Assembly (NCBI GenBank): GCA_023665605.1
Contig: JAMPDP010000001.1
Coordinates: 940,484-1,004,483 of the forward strand
Length of the DNA: 64,000 nucleotides
Direction of reading: 5' to 3'
Source: Candidatus Amulumruptor caecigallinarius
GTDB taxonomy: Bacteria > Bacteroidota > Bacteroidia > Bacteroidales > Muribaculaceae
Made by a program: the position numbers and the translations under genes. The notes below the pieces were generated by a model. It did no database searches. It worked only from the letters and a program-made list of their open reading frames with translations, and was not told the DNA's origin. Positions 1 through 10,134 of this stretch are shown piece after piece; within the stretch, counting starts at the first letter, position 1, and every line of letters starts with the position of its first letter.

Positions 1-50
1 GAGGATACCCCTGCTGCTTCACTCCAGCCTTTCGCACTTCGGACTGGAAT

Positions 51-499
51 TTAGGAAATTATCGCCTCAAAATCCCTTGGAAGCCGTATATTTTCGACTC
101 CGACAGCGTCTTTGAACAATGGAGCAATTTCCTCAAAAGAGAACTCGGTATGCCGCAACCTATCTTGGCGACATAAAAAGTCAACTCCGGATGTTCTTTC
201 GCGAATTGAATAATCTCGTCAGTATAAGGCTTTATAGTCTCGACTCCGCCTTGCATTGTGGGTATTGCATAAGAATTGCCCTGCAAGCCTACTCCTTGAC
301 CGAATACAGCACCAAAACGGCCAAGTGCGATTCTGGCTGCACCTCCGGCATGACGACCTTGAAGGTTACTGCCAAAGACAAATATGTCGGTCTTACCCAA
401 CTGTCCGATTCTGTCAGGCGTGTATGGTTGATTAAGAGGTGTCTCAGACACTCCTGATGTACGAGGCTCATCTGCTTGAAACATATCTAAAATACTCAT
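51..499 (-). pseudogene. A1S_2505-like protein, frameshifted near the C-terminus
   Basis: The first 115 or so residues resemble the A1S_2505 family of phage-associated proteins (a macro-domain-like fold, role not established): FGSNLQGRHAGGAA near residue 43, LQGNSYAIPT near 73 and YVAKIGCGI near 110. Directly after IGCGIP the frame is lost. The annotated frame continues as an unrelated tail, while a second frame of the same strand reads FSFEEIAPLFKDAVGVENI and ends at a TAA at 51-53, which is the C-terminus expected for the family. Restoring one base near 145-149 would rejoin the two parts as GIPEFSFEE. The frame break is seen directly; whether it is a real mutation or a sequencing error cannot be told. 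It lies beside a decayed transposase and a recombinase, which fits accessory DNA. Confidence 0.6.
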
Positions 500-719
500 A
501 AAGCTTTCTTTTAGTAGTTAATATCAAAATTACCAGGGCTATAATTATAGGTAGCAGATGGCGATTTCCAAGAATATGGTTTTTGGATATAGTAAGAAAT
601 ACAAGTTTTGCATGTTAAATTAAGCTGAAAATATGGCACAAAAAAACGGCATAGATTCTTGTATAATCCGCAGATTATTAGCAAATTTGTATACCGCAAC
701 TAAATTTACTGAACTATCT

Positions 720-2176
720 ATGCCGTTACACAAACGTCACCAATTTATTTTCTGAAATCAATAAATTTTTCTCAGAAAAATCATCCGAAGCCGCAATTTC
801 ATGTCTTACACATGCTCTCAAAGGCATTTCCATGCGTGAAAAAGTCTTGTTCGGCAAGGAGACTCGCTTCAATGCCGTGTATTCTTTGGAATGGGTTTTA
901 TCTATGCTCATCATGTTTCCATGTTTACTGGTTAAAAATCCTTTTGATTATGCTAAATCATCATTTGGCAGTCTATACGGCGCGTCCAAAGATGTGTTTT
1001 ACCGCTTTATCAACAACGATACTTTTGACTGGCGTAAAATCATGAACCATATTACCGGACAGCTATGGCGTAAAGTTTCTATTCGCGCAGACCATGCCGG
1101 GCATCCTGTTTGTCTTATTGTTGATGATACAGATTATCCCAAGCGGGGCATTCATACCGAAAAGATTGGCCGCATTTTCAGCCATGTCTCTCTAAGATGG
1201 TACTTGGCTTCAAGTCGTTGGTACTTGCCATAAGCGACGGAAAGAGTCAGATGGCAATTTATTTCGAGCTTGTTGGAGAGCCAGGGAAGACTGGCAATCA
1301 TTCCATGTCGAAGGCTGAGCTCAACGGTCGATTTAAGAAGAACCGAGATACGGAGAGTGCCACCGCCAAGCGTATGGAGAATTATGTCCGTAGCAAAATA
1401 GAACTGCTCAGGGAAATGGTTGGCAGAGCCATCAAGAACGGATACCGATTTGATTATCTGCTGGCTGACAGCTGGTTTACCTGTAAGCCGATTATCCGTT
1501 TCATCAAAACAAGAAGAATCAAATGCCATTATCTCGGTATGATTAAAATGGGTGAGAAAAGCATGAGGTTCTCGTTTTGCAAAAATGGAGAAAAATTTTC
1601 TTCCAAAGCCATAATCGCCAAACATTGCTCCAAAGCCAAGGGGATGAAGTACAGTCGCAGACTCCGCTGCCATTATATAGTCGTGAATGCGTTCATTGAA
1701 GATATGGCCGTGCGCCTGTTTTATGTGCGCAGCAGTAAAAAAGCCCATGGTGTGGAATTCTTACCACCGACATTTAGCTTGATTTCCACAAAGCATATGA
1801 GATTTATGCAATGCGCTGGTCTATCGAAGTGATATTCAAGGATTGCAAGCAGAATCTTGGACTCGGCAAATGCCAATCCCGTGACTTCTCGGCTCAGATT
1901 GCCCATTCCACCATTGCTTTCCTTCAATACAATATACTCTCCACAGCCAGACGATTCTCTAATTACGAGACCATTGGGGGATTGGTCAATGATGTCTGTC
2001 AAGATACGATGGAGTTGACAGTATGTCAAAGAATATGGGATATTATATGCGAGATAGCCTCCGTAATTGCCGAGACATTCAATCTTGGCAATGACAAGGC
2101 CATTGAAACAATTATCAAAGATTCTGACAAACTCATTCATATATCTAAATTGTGTAACCGGCTAAACGCCGCTTAA
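720..2176 (+). mobile_element. Decayed IS4-family insertion sequence (transposase in three frames)
   Basis: Three consecutive frames together make one IS4-family DDE transposase. The first (832-1190; open from 682) carries the first catalytic Asp in LIVDDTDYPKRG. The second (about 1195-1755) carries the second Asp in YLLADSWF. The third (about 1760-2176) carries the family signature Y-x2-R-x3-E-x6-K as YAMRWSIEVIFKDCK. A one-base loss near 1187-1195 separates frames one and two; a second shift near 1750 plus an in-frame TAG separates two and three. A short frame beginning ATG at 720 also breaks near 750, so the start may be damaged too. The element can no longer make an intact transposase. 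Convincing terminal inverted repeats were not found, although ATTTGTATA at about 685 recurs inverted just before 2220. The 500-719 stretch holds no gene that I can support. Confidence 0.75.
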
Positions 2177-2219
2177 CGAACTTGCGAAACTTGAATTTTA
2201 TAATTTTACATTTATACAA

Positions 2220-2492
2220 ATGGTAAGTAACCAACTCAATCTAAAACTTGTGGAGATGCAGTCCAAGATAGACTTCATCCTTACCACAATGACCTCCATC
2301 AAGGAGAACACAATAGACAAGGTGTATGACACAAAAGAACTCTGCTCCCACCTGAAAGTGGGGAAGTCTGTAATTGAGAGTCTGAAACGCAGTGGAGACC
2401 TCACTTACTCCAAGATAGGTAAGAAAGTGGTCTTCAAACAGAGTGATGTGGATGAACTCCTCAAAAAGACCTCAATCACCTATGTTGCGTAA
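2220..2492 (+). CDS. Small helix-turn-helix protein, excisionase/MerR-like
   Basis: The 90-residue product has a hydrophilic helical N-terminus (residues 1-35) followed by a DNA-binding domain of the helix-turn-helix 17 type: VYDTKELCSHLKVGKSVIES, then SGDLTYSKIGKKVVFKQSDVDELL. This is the layout of the small DNA-binding proteins that accompany tyrosine recombinases in Bacteroidetes integrative elements and often act as excisionase or as a regulator. It ends 28 bases before the recombinase gene on the same strand, so the two are probably cotranscribed. The link to excision is inferred from position only. Confidence 0.65.
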   Translation: MVSNQLNLKLVEMQSKIDFILTTMTSIKENTIDKVYDTKELCSHLKVGKSVIESLKRSGDLTYSKIGKKVVFKQSDVDELLKKTSITYVA

Positions 2493-2520
2493 TTCACCTT
2501 ATCAGTAACACACACTATCA

Positions 2521-3915
2521 ATGGAAAGAGGAAGATTTCTGTTAAGAACGGACAAGAGTCCCAACAAGTTTGGGGAGTACACCATTGTGTTGCAATACTC
2601 GACACAGGGTGTGCCTGTAAAGACATCCACAGGTATCAGGGTAAAACCTGAACATTTCCTTGGTGACACAGGAGACTCCACCAAGTTCATACAGGGTGGC
2701 AGGGGTGGTCATCCCAAGGCGGACTTGTTGAATAGACAACTTCAACAGTTCAAGAAGAAGTATCAGGATGTCATTGATGACCTGATGATGTCGGCCACCA
2801 ATCCGGTTATGAGTGTGGAAGTATTGAGGAGTGTCCTCAATGGCACATACCAACAGGAAGTGGAGAAGGGTAAAGGGAAAGTAGGATTTGTTGAACTTGT
2901 CCTCACCTACAACCGTCAACTCTATGACCTTGGCAAGATAAGCTATTCTGTATGGAACAACATAGTCTGCAATATGAACACCTTTCAGAAGTTCCTTCAA
3001 AAGGTAAAACACAAGGACTTGGACAATTCAACCACCCTCTACTGCACTGATGTGTCAGTTGACCTTGTCAAGGAGTATGTACTTTGGAGGAAAGAGGAAC
3101 GTGGGAACTCAAATGAGACCATCAACAAGGCGTTGACACCAATCTTCAAGACCCTTGAACATATACGCAAGAAAGGGTGGATTAGCGGGGATTTGTGTGC
3201 TGAGATTAATGAACTGTATCTCCCCGCGCATTGTCAATCTTTGGAAGACCCCAATGATGGGAATGTGGATTACCTCACTGACAAACAGATGAACCAATTT
3301 GTCAAGATACAGGGAGAGGTGAAGTATCCCAGGACAAGAGAATTGATGGACATGTTCCTCTTTTCATTCTATGCCTGCGGGTTGAGAATTAGTGATGTAT
3401 GTACTTTGAAATGGTCAGACATCAACCGGGAGGAGAATATGATTGTCCACCGTCAGGTCAAGAACCATACAAGAAAGAGTGTGGTGCTCCAAATTCCCAT
3501 CAATGACGGGTGCAGGGAAATCCTTGACAGGTGGAAAGGGAAGTATGACAATTATGTGTTCGGTCTCCTCCCTGACCTGTTCAATCTCGATGACTATGAA
3601 TTGTTGAAACGTACCATCAACTCACGTACCAAGACCATAAACACCTCACTTCAATGTGTGGGTGAGAAGATGGGTCTCCCATTCAGACTTCACTTCCACG
3701 TGGCACGTCATACATTTGCAGTAATGGCACTCAACAAAGGGGTGGACATCAAGGCCATTGCAGACCTGATGGGTCATTCATCAATAACTGCAACAGAGAA
3801 GACATACGCAAAGTATCTCCCTGACACCTTGAAACAGAAGGTGAACACCCTTATGAACTTCAACTTCACAGGGGATGATGGGAGTGAGGGTATTGGTGAG
3901 GAAGAACAGGATTAA
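2521..3915 (+). CDS. Tyrosine recombinase / integrase
   Basis: This 464-residue protein has the three-part layout of Bacteroidetes phage-type integrases: an N-terminal arm-binding domain (to about residue 100), a SAM-like core-binding domain (about 130-240) and a C-terminal catalytic domain. The catalytic residues are visible: Arg289 in GLRISDV, a Lys in RQVKNHTRKS, His393-x-x-Arg396 in HVARHTF, His419 in LMGHSS and the nucleophile Tyr429 in TYAKYL. It would cut and join DNA at attachment sites to insert or excise a mobile element. Codon use is more A+T-rich than in the flanking backbone. It is the last gene before the backbone begins at about 4469, so the element probably extends leftwards out of the window and ends between 3993 and 4469. 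Confidence 0.9.
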   Translation: MERGRFLLRTDKSPNKFGEYTIVLQYSTQGVPVKTSTGIRVKPEHFLGDTGDSTKFIQGGRGGHPKADLLNRQLQQFKKKYQDVIDDLMMSATNPVMSVEVLRSVLNGTYQQEVEKGKGKVGFVELVLTYNRQLYDLGKISYSVWNNIVCNMNTFQKFLQKVKHKDLDNSTTLYCTDVSVDLVKEYVLWRKEERGNSNETINKALTPIFKTLEHIRKKGWISGDLCAEINELYLPAHCQSLEDPNDGNVDYLTDKQMNQFVKIQGEVKYPRTRELMDMFLFSFYACGLRISDVCTLKWSDINREENMIVHRQVKNHTRKSVVLQIPINDGCREILDRWKGKYDNYVFGLLPDLFNLDDYELLKRTINSRTKTINTSLQCVGEKMGLPFRLHFHVARHTFAVMALNKGVDIKAIADLMGHSSITATEKTYAKYLPDTLKQKVNTLMNFNFTGDDGSEGIGEEEQD

Positions 3916-3962
3916 AGGATAGACTTCATACATAAGGTACTCATATCAGCACCAATTCAGGG

Positions 3963-3993
3963 GTGGCAGGTCAGCGGACTTGCCACTTTTTTT
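3963..3993 (+). terminator. Rho-independent terminator of the integrase gene
   Basis: A 10-bp stem (GTGGCAGGTC with GACTTGCCAC, one G-T pair) closes a four-base loop and is followed by seven T residues, 47 bases after the integrase stop. Confidence 0.85.
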
Positions 3994-4468
3994 GTATATA
4001 CAGGGTAGAAATTAGGGGAAATCATACAGAAAAACCACTATCCCCTTTGGCTATCCACCTTTTTATTTCTGTATGAAGACAGTGGCGAAATGGGGTTATC
4101 TCTTTAAATATCAGTATGGTTATGATTGGCTATCCCCAAAATCTTGATTTTCAAATTTCAAATGTTAAAAAGTTGATGGAAGAAGAATAGTAAATCAAGG
4201 GTTGTTCAGACACTCAAATTGAGATAACACATTGAGAAAACATAGGAATAAACCAAAATCAACAAAAGTTAAAAGTGTTAAATACTATTCCACAGTTCAG
4301 GAGGATAATTTTAAAAGTGGGGATAGCGAGAGGGATAGCAGGTAACACAATACACAAGGTTATTTGACAGTTTTGGGGATAAGAAGATGAATAATAAACC
4401 ACCCCCGAATGGAGGTGGTTTATGACTTATATAACTGAATATCAGTTAATTGTAAATGTTAAAAAGTG
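3994..4468. other. Gene-free A+T-rich stretch, probable end of the integrated element
   Basis: No coding region is supported here. The motif TGTTAAAAAGT occurs at about 4163 and 4457, with a related AAGTTAAAAGTGTT at about 4268. A perfect 10-bp inverted repeat (ATAAACCACC with GGTGGTTTAT, 10-base loop) lies at 4394-4423. Short repeats and a hairpin next to an integrase gene are what an attachment site with arm-type binding sites looks like, but the other end of the element is outside the window, so the junction cannot be fixed. Confidence 0.4.
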
Positions 4469-4690
4469 TTAGTACTCATCCTCGTTGAAGAAGAAGTCTT
4501 CCTTGGAGGGGTAGTCGGGCCAGATGTCTTCGATGCTTTCGTAGGCTTCGCCTTCGTCTTCGATCTCCTGGAGGTTCTCGATGACTTCGAGCGGGGCCCC
4601 CGAACGCATGGCGTAGTCTATGAGCTCGTCCTTGGTGGCGGGCCATGGTGCGTCTTCAAGTTTCGACGCCAGTTCGAGTGTCCAATACAT
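4469..4690 (-). CDS. DUF2795 domain protein
   Basis: A 73-residue acidic protein beginning MYWTLELASKLEDAPWPATK. The short pattern of a hydrophobic helix, PWPATKDELIDYAMRSGAP and a following helix with VIENLQEIEDEGE is that of the DUF2795 family, small proteins of unknown function common in Bacteroidetes. The ATG at 4690 is preferred over an upstream in-frame codon at 4765 because conservation begins there. The gene is the first with the high-GC backbone composition, and its stop codon lies directly beside the presumed end of the integrated element. Confidence 0.7.
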   Translation of the reverse strand: MYWTLELASKLEDAPWPATKDELIDYAMRSGAPLEVIENLQEIEDEGEAYESIEDIWPDYPSKEDFFFNEDEY

Positions 4691-4774
4691 GGTGATATGC
4701 GTGTGTCGGTTCGGTGTGTGTTGTTCAGTTGTCGGAGTGCCGCCCGGCTTCTGCTGCCCCGGCACTCATTGGTA

Positions 4775-5338
4775 TCAACAATTCTTATCCCAGGTTATTT
4801 CATCCACCTGACGGTAAACGTTGTTAAACCTTGCAAAAACGAACAGGAAGTCGCTCAGACGGTTGACGAACTTGAGCACGAGGGGGTCAATGTACACCTC
4901 CTGGGCAAGACTGACGATGCGGCGCTCGCAGCGGCGGCACATCGTGCGGCACACGTGCACCTGGGCTGCCGTGCCGGTGCCTCCGGGGAGCACGAAGTTG
5001 CTCAGAGGCGGCAGCTCGGCGTCGAGGTGATCTATGGCCTGCTCGATGCGGAAGATGGTGTCGTTGGTGATTCCGTCACATGCGTGGCGCTCTCCGGCGG
5101 GATAGGGGGTGGCCAGATAGGCTCCGATGTTCATCAGCTTGTGCTGGCAATAGATGATGATGTCGTGTGCCTCCTGATTGAGGGTGGGGAAGGTGGCGAG
5201 CACGCCGAGGTTGGCGTTGAGCTCGTCTACTGAGCCGTAGGCCTCGATGCGTATATCGTCCTTGCGGGCGCGCTGGCCTCCGACCAGAGCGGTGGTGCCG
5301 CTGTCGCCGGTGCCGGTGTAAACCATGCTTTTGGTCAT
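4775..5338 (-). CDS. Cob(I)alamin adenosyltransferase, PduO type
   Basis: The 187-residue protein transfers the adenosyl group of ATP to cob(I)alamin or its precursor to give the adenosyl cofactor. The N-terminal YTGTGDSGTTALVGGQR is the ATP-binding signature of the PduO/MMAB type, followed by RIEAYGSVDELNANLG. The late motif CRTMCRRCERR matches the conserved helix RTxCRRAER. Length fits the family. No B12 synthesis genes or riboswitch are visible nearby, so the enzyme probably serves salvaged corrinoid for B12-dependent enzymes elsewhere in the genome. It lies 51 bases downstream of mscL on the same strand. Confidence 0.9.
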   Translation of the reverse strand: MTKSMVYTGTGDSGTTALVGGQRARKDDIRIEAYGSVDELNANLGVLATFPTLNQEAHDIIIYCQHKLMNIGAYLATPYPAGERHACDGITNDTIFRIEQAIDHLDAELPPLSNFVLPGGTGTAAQVHVCRTMCRRCERRIVSLAQEVYIDPLVLKFVNRLSDFLFVFARFNNVYRQVDEITWDKNC

Positions 5339-5389
5339 AGCTGGGTGATTGGTCTGGGTATTCTTATAATAATGTGTATGGTAGAGTTG

Positions 5390-5842
5390 TCACTTGCGGG
5401 CGCCGGCGTTGACATCCTCGCGCAGCAGGTCGCGGATCTCGGTGAGCAGCTTCTCCTCGTTGGTGGGCTCGGCGGGTGCGGGAGCGGCCTCCTCTTCGGC
5501 GGCCTTCTTCTTGCGGAGCTTGTTCATGAAGCGTATCATCACGAAGATGCACAGGGCCACGATGACGAAGTCAACCACGGTCTGCACCCAGGCGCCCCAG
5601 CCCATCACCACCTCGGGGGTGATTACGGCTCCGTCAGCACCGGTCTCGGCGGGCTTGATCACCCACTTGTAGTCAGTGAAGTTCATGCCGCCGGTGGCCA
5701 CGCCTACCAGGGGCATGATGATGTCATCGACCAGCGATGAAACGATCTTGCCGAATGCGGCGCCGATGATCACACCGACGGCCATGTCAACAACGTTGCC
5801 CTTCATGGCAAACTCCTTAAACTCGCTCAGAAACTTGCTCAT
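5390..5842 (-). CDS. mscL: Large-conductance mechanosensitive channel MscL
   Basis: This inner-membrane channel opens under membrane tension and protects the cell from hypo-osmotic shock. The N-terminal amphipathic helix [16 protein letters not shown] leads into the first membrane helix [18 protein letters not shown], the most conserved part of the family. A periplasmic loop (about 60-85) follows, then the second helix [19 protein letters not shown] and a charged cytoplasmic bundle with [13 protein letters not shown]. The 150-residue length is normal. The linker between helix two and the bundle is rich in Ala, Glu and Pro. Confidence 0.95.
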   Translation of the reverse strand: MSKFLSEFKEFAMKGNVVDMAVGVIIGAAFGKIVSSLVDDIIMPLVGVATGGMNFTDYKWVIKPAETGADGAVITPEVVMGWGAWVQTVVDFVIVALCIFVMIRFMNKLRKKKAAEEEAAPAPAEPTNEEKLLTEIRDLLREDVNAGARK

Positions 5843-5986
5843 ATCTATCAGTTTGAGAGGTTACAGTAATGTTATAAGTGCGCAAAATTAATAAAAATTA
5901 TGCAAGTGGCGCGGCACTGCATATGGATAAACAGAATTTAACGTTTCGCAGTTCGACACACGATGATTTTTTCGCCAAAAAATGCT

Positions 5987-5994
5987 TAACTTTG
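5987..5994 (+). promoter_or_regulatory. Promoter -7 element of gap
   Basis: TAACTTTG matches the Bacteroidetes -7 consensus TAnnTTTG, 110 bases before the gap start codon. A T-run lies at the -33 distance. Confidence 0.6.
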
Positions 5995-6098
5995 CCCTCG
6001 CCGGGAGGAGCAGATGACCGCTCCGCAGCGCCGTCATTGCCGCTCCCCTTCCGGGTTCACCTGTTGCAGAACACTAATATACGCTTTTCATTTTATAA

Positions 6099-7115
<1,017 letters not shown>

Positions 7116-7144
7116 TCAGCCCCTTCACAATACCACCCATCAAC

Positions 7145-7182
7145 AAAGCCCCGGAAGCTCTTGCAGCCTCCGGGGCTTTTTT
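7145..7182 (+). terminator. Rho-independent terminator of gap
   Basis: An 11-bp perfect stem (AAAGCCCCGGA at 7145-7155 with TCCGGGGCTTT at 7169-7179) ends in a T-run, 30 bases after the gap stop. A near-consensus -7 element, TAACTTTA, follows at about 7184 and may serve holA. Confidence 0.9.
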
Positions 7183-7266
7183 GTAACTTTAACGCTCGGG
7201 AAAGCATAGGGCCTACAAGCCTCTCCCCTGCTCCCACACCCCTCTTTATCCAATCACTTACCAGCA

Positions 7267-8283
7267 ATGGCCGCAGCCCCAGCCCTCACATTCGCCTCCC
7301 TGCGCAGCGACATTCGCCACGGCAAGCTCGCCCCCGTCTACGTGCTCCACGGCGCCGAAGGCTACTTCATAGACCGCCTCGTCGATGACTTCACAACCAT
7401 CATCGACGAAGCAGACCGCGATTTCAACCTATTCACCATCTACGGCTCCCAGCAGCTCAATCCCGCCGACGTCATCGACGCTTGCCGCCGCTACCCCATG
7501 ATGGCTGACCGACAGGTGGTAATCCTCAAGGAAGCCCAGACCATGCGCGCCGACCAGCTCGACAAGCTCGCTCGATATGTAGCCGGCCCCACTGACACCA
7601 CTATCCTCGTGGTGTGCTTCCGCGGCGCCGCCCCCAAAGGTAAAGAGCTCATGGCTCAGGCCAAGCTCCACGCCATCATCTTCGAGTCAAAGAAACTCAC
7701 AGACCGCACCGTCACCCCCGCCATCACAGAGCTCGTCAAGGAGCGCGGTCTCAAGATCGAAGCTAAAAGCGTAGCCATGCTCCGCGACTTCATCGGCGCA
7801 GACCTCGCCAAGCTCTACTCCGAGGTCGACAAGCTCGCCATGATCCTCCCCCGCGGAGCCACCGTCACCCCTGAAGCCATCGAAGCCAACATCGGTATCT
7901 CCAAGGACTACAACAACTTCGAGTTCTCCGACGCCCTGGCCAAGCGAGACTATGGGCGCGCCATGGAAATCGCGGCCTACTTCAAGGCCAACCCCAAGAC
8001 CAACCCCACCCCGGTCACCCTCTCCACCATCTTCACCCTCTTCGCCAACATCCTCGTCTACCATCTCACACCCCCCGACAGACGCGCCGCCGCCCTCGGC
8101 ATCAAAAACGAGTGGCAGCTGCGCAACCTCGCCGAAGCGGCCTCCCGTTACACTCCCTCCGCCACAGTGCAGATTATCAGTGCCTTGCGCCGTTTCGATG
8201 CGCAGAGCAAAGGCATCGGCTCCCGCCAGAACGAATACGACCTGCTGCGCGACCTCATCTACCGCATCTTCACCGCCCGCTGA
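7267..8283 (+). CDS. holA: DNA polymerase III subunit delta
   Basis: The delta subunit opens the sliding clamp within the clamp-loader complex. The N-terminus FASLRSDIRHGKLAPVYVLHGAEGYFIDRLVD has the family features (the degenerate P-loop region LxGxExYxID). A DIIDACRRYPMM-like segment and ADRQVVILKEAQ follow, then the collar domain with ELVKERGLKIEAKSVAMLRDFIGADLAKLYSEVDKL. The 338-residue length fits. The gene stands alone behind gap and is read from its own weak promoter or by read-through. Confidence 0.9.
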   Translation: MAAAPALTFASLRSDIRHGKLAPVYVLHGAEGYFIDRLVDDFTTIIDEADRDFNLFTIYGSQQLNPADVIDACRRYPMMADRQVVILKEAQTMRADQLDKLARYVAGPTDTTILVVCFRGAAPKGKELMAQAKLHAIIFESKKLTDRTVTPAITELVKERGLKIEAKSVAMLRDFIGADLAKLYSEVDKLAMILPRGATVTPEAIEANIGISKDYNNFEFSDALAKRDYGRAMEIAAYFKANPKTNPTPVTLSTIFTLFANILVYHLTPPDRRAAALGIKNEWQLRNLAEAASRYTPSATVQIISALRRFDAQSKGIGSRQNEYDLLRDLIYRIFTAR

Positions 8284-8358
8284 CCCCCTACACGCCTCAG
8301 CGGTTATACCATACAGGACAACCGCATCAAATTGTTGTTATAATATTTGTCCATCGGA

Positions 8359-8489
8359 GAGGGTGTTGCAAAACTATCGGCTTGTAGGGATGCACCGTGG
8401 TGCATCCGCCGCAACAATCTGTAAATCAGCGGATGCACCACGGTGCCTCCTTACAAATTGACGGAAATTGCCGGTTTTGCAACACCCTC
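8359..8489. repeat. Type B inverted-repeat element, copy 1
   Basis: The element is bounded by GAGGGTGTTGCAAAAC and its reverse complement (8359-8374 and 8474-8489). Inside, a 26-base arm TTGTAGGGATGCACCGTGG... (8382-8407) is repeated inverted at 8431-8456 with two differences. The interior carries GTAAATC and TTGACGGAAATTGCCGG. The rest of the 8284-8614 gap holds no gene that I can support. A near-identical copy is at 33471-33615. Confidence 0.85.
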
Positions 8490-8614
8490 GATTTACAAGC
8501 TCATCGCGGCTCCGGGAGGCTTTGCAACACTCTCTCGGATGATTTCAACGGGTTATATTTTCTTTCTATCCTCACTCTGTCTGTCACCTTTGTAATGGCG
8601 ATTGTCACAGGAGG

Positions 8615-9934
8615 TTACAGCTCGGAGACGAGCTTCACCAGGGCGCGGCACAGGTGGCGGAGGTCGGGTTCGCTGATGATGTAGGGAGGCATGATGTAGA
8701 CGCGGGTGCCGAAGGGACGGATCCAGACACCTTCGGCCACGCAACGCTGCTGAAAGCGGCCAACATCCACCGGCTCGCGGGTCTCCACCACGCCGATGGC
8801 ACCGAGGGTGCGCACGTCGGCTACCTGTGGCAGTGCGACCGCCGGGGCAAGCTCCTCGGTCACAACGGTCTGCATGGCAGCGATGCGGGCAGTCATCGCT
8901 TCATCATCGGCAAGGAGGTCGAGGCTGGCACAGGCCACGGCACAGGCAAGCGGATTGGCCATGAAGGTGGGGCCGTGCATCATCACTCCGGCTTCGCAAC
9001 GGCTCACATCTTCGGCCACGCGCCGCGAGGCCATCACGGCGGCGAGGGTCATGTAGCCACCGGTGAGCCCCTTGCCCACTGCCATGATGTCAGGCTCCAC
9101 GCCGGCATGCTCCCAGGCGAAACGCTTGCCGGTGCGCCAGAATCCGGTGGCTATCTCGTCGAATATCAGCAGCACGCCATGCTCGTCACACAGCTGCCGA
9201 GCCTGCCGCAGATACTCGGGGTGATAAAACCACATACCGCCGGCACCCTGCACTATGGGTTCCAGAATGAGTGCTGCAATGCTGCGGGAGTGGCGCTCCA
9301 GCACTTCGCGGAGCGGCGCGATGTCGCCGTCGTGCCACTCGCCGCCGAAGCGCGATTGAGGCTGCGGCACAAAGTGACGCACGGGGAGCGAGGAGCCGAA
9401 CAGGGTGTGCATCCCGGTGACGGGGTCGCAGACGCTCATGGCGTTCCATGTGTCGCCGTGATAGCCGGAGCGGATGGTCACGAAGTCGGTCTTGCCGATG
9501 TCGCCGGTGCGCCCTATGGCCGCCTGAATGGCCATTTTCATAGCCACTTCAATTGCCACGGAGCCGGAGTCGGCATAGAAGATGCAGTCCATGGAGGGAG
9601 GCCCCATCTTGAGCAGTCGCTTGCCAAGGTCAATGGCGGGGTCATGGGTCAGACCACCAAACATCACGTGGCTCATCTTCCCTATCTGGGCATGGGCTGC
9701 TTCATCAAGTGCCGGATGGCGGTAGCCGTGGATGGCGCACCACCATGATGCCATGCCGTCAATCAGTTCGCGACCGTCGGCCAGGCGGAGCTTCACGCCG
9801 CTTGCATCCACCACCTTATATGTGGGGAGCGGATGGGAGATGGAGGTGTAAGGGTGCCACAGGTGCGCCCTGTCCCAGAGGTCATGGTAGAGTGAGGATA
9901 TGTTTTTGTCGTCTTTTGATTCCATTGCAGTCAA
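8615..9934 (-). CDS. bioA: Adenosylmethionine-8-amino-7-oxononanoate aminotransferase
   Basis: BioA makes 7,8-diaminopelargonate in biotin synthesis, with S-adenosylmethionine as amino donor and pyridoxal phosphate as cofactor. Diagnostic features are HLWHPYTS near residue 26, [16 protein letters not shown] near 60, [12 protein letters not shown], the PLP-site motif [15 protein letters not shown] and the Lys-bearing [12 protein letters not shown]. The 439-residue length is normal. A second ATG (MESK, at 9925) is equally possible as start. No other bio genes adjoin it here. The promoter TAAATTTG (minus strand) lies at 9992-9999. Confidence 0.95.
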   Translation of the reverse strand: MTAMESKDDKNISSLYHDLWDRAHLWHPYTSISHPLPTYKVVDASGVKLRLADGRELIDGMASWWCAIHGYRHPALDEAAHAQIGKMSHVMFGGLTHDPAIDLGKRLLKMGPPSMDCIFYADSGSVAIEVAMKMAIQAAIGRTGDIGKTDFVTIRSGYHGDTWNAMSVCDPVTGMHTLFGSSLPVRHFVPQPQSRFGGEWHDGDIAPLREVLERHSRSIAALILEPIVQGAGGMWFYHPEYLRQARQLCDEHGVLLIFDEIATGFWRTGKRFAWEHAGVEPDIMAVGKGLTGGYMTLAAVMASRRVAEDVSRCEAGVMMHGPTFMANPLACAVACASLDLLADDEAMTARIAAMQTVVTEELAPAVALPQVADVRTLGAIGVVETREPVDVGRFQQRCVAEGVWIRPFGTRVYIMPPYIISEPDLRHLCRALVKLVSEL

Positions 9935-9991
9935 TGAATCATATAGCTAAGTAACAACACTTTAGCGATAATTCAGCGGAGATTGCCACTG

Positions 9992-9999
9992 CAAATTTA
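9992..9999 (-). promoter_or_regulatory. Promoter -7 element of bioA
   Basis: TAAATTTG on the minus strand, matching TAnnTTTG, 58 bases upstream of the bioA start. Confidence 0.6.
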
Positions 10000-10020
10000 C
10001 AGAATTTTTCCGCCGAGTTG

Positions 10021-10063
10021 CGAAGTTGCGGGTTCAGCGGAAGCGGTAGGTTGTAACTTTGCA
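10021..10063 (+). promoter_or_regulatory. Promoter of the small membrane protein, with an upstream element shared with 33771
   Basis: TAACTTTG at 10054-10061 is the -7 element. The 43 bases 10021-10063 are alike in register to 33771-33813: CGAAGTT, CGGGTTCAGC (one difference) and TTGTAACTTTGCA agree, 35 of 43 positions by eye. The shared upstream block could be an unusual -33 region or a binding site for a common regulator. Confidence 0.6.
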
Positions 10064-10134
10064 GTGTCAGAGATAGGAATTCAGAATGTCAGAGAACAGG
10101 ATTAACCTCATTGGTAACTAATTGAAATGCAAAG

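Noticed and set aside
4466..5233. 255-codon plus-strand frame opposite the DUF2795 and adenosyltransferase genes
   Set aside because: It is antisense to two recognised genes, has no family features and reflects GC-rich third positions.
4775..5338. Cobalamin riboswitch near the adenosyltransferase gene
   Set aside because: No B12-box-like sequence is seen upstream of the gene or of mscL.
8654..9748. 364-codon plus-strand frame opposite bioA
   Set aside because: Antisense to a clearly recognised enzyme; the His/Gly-rich translation is typical of a shadow frame.
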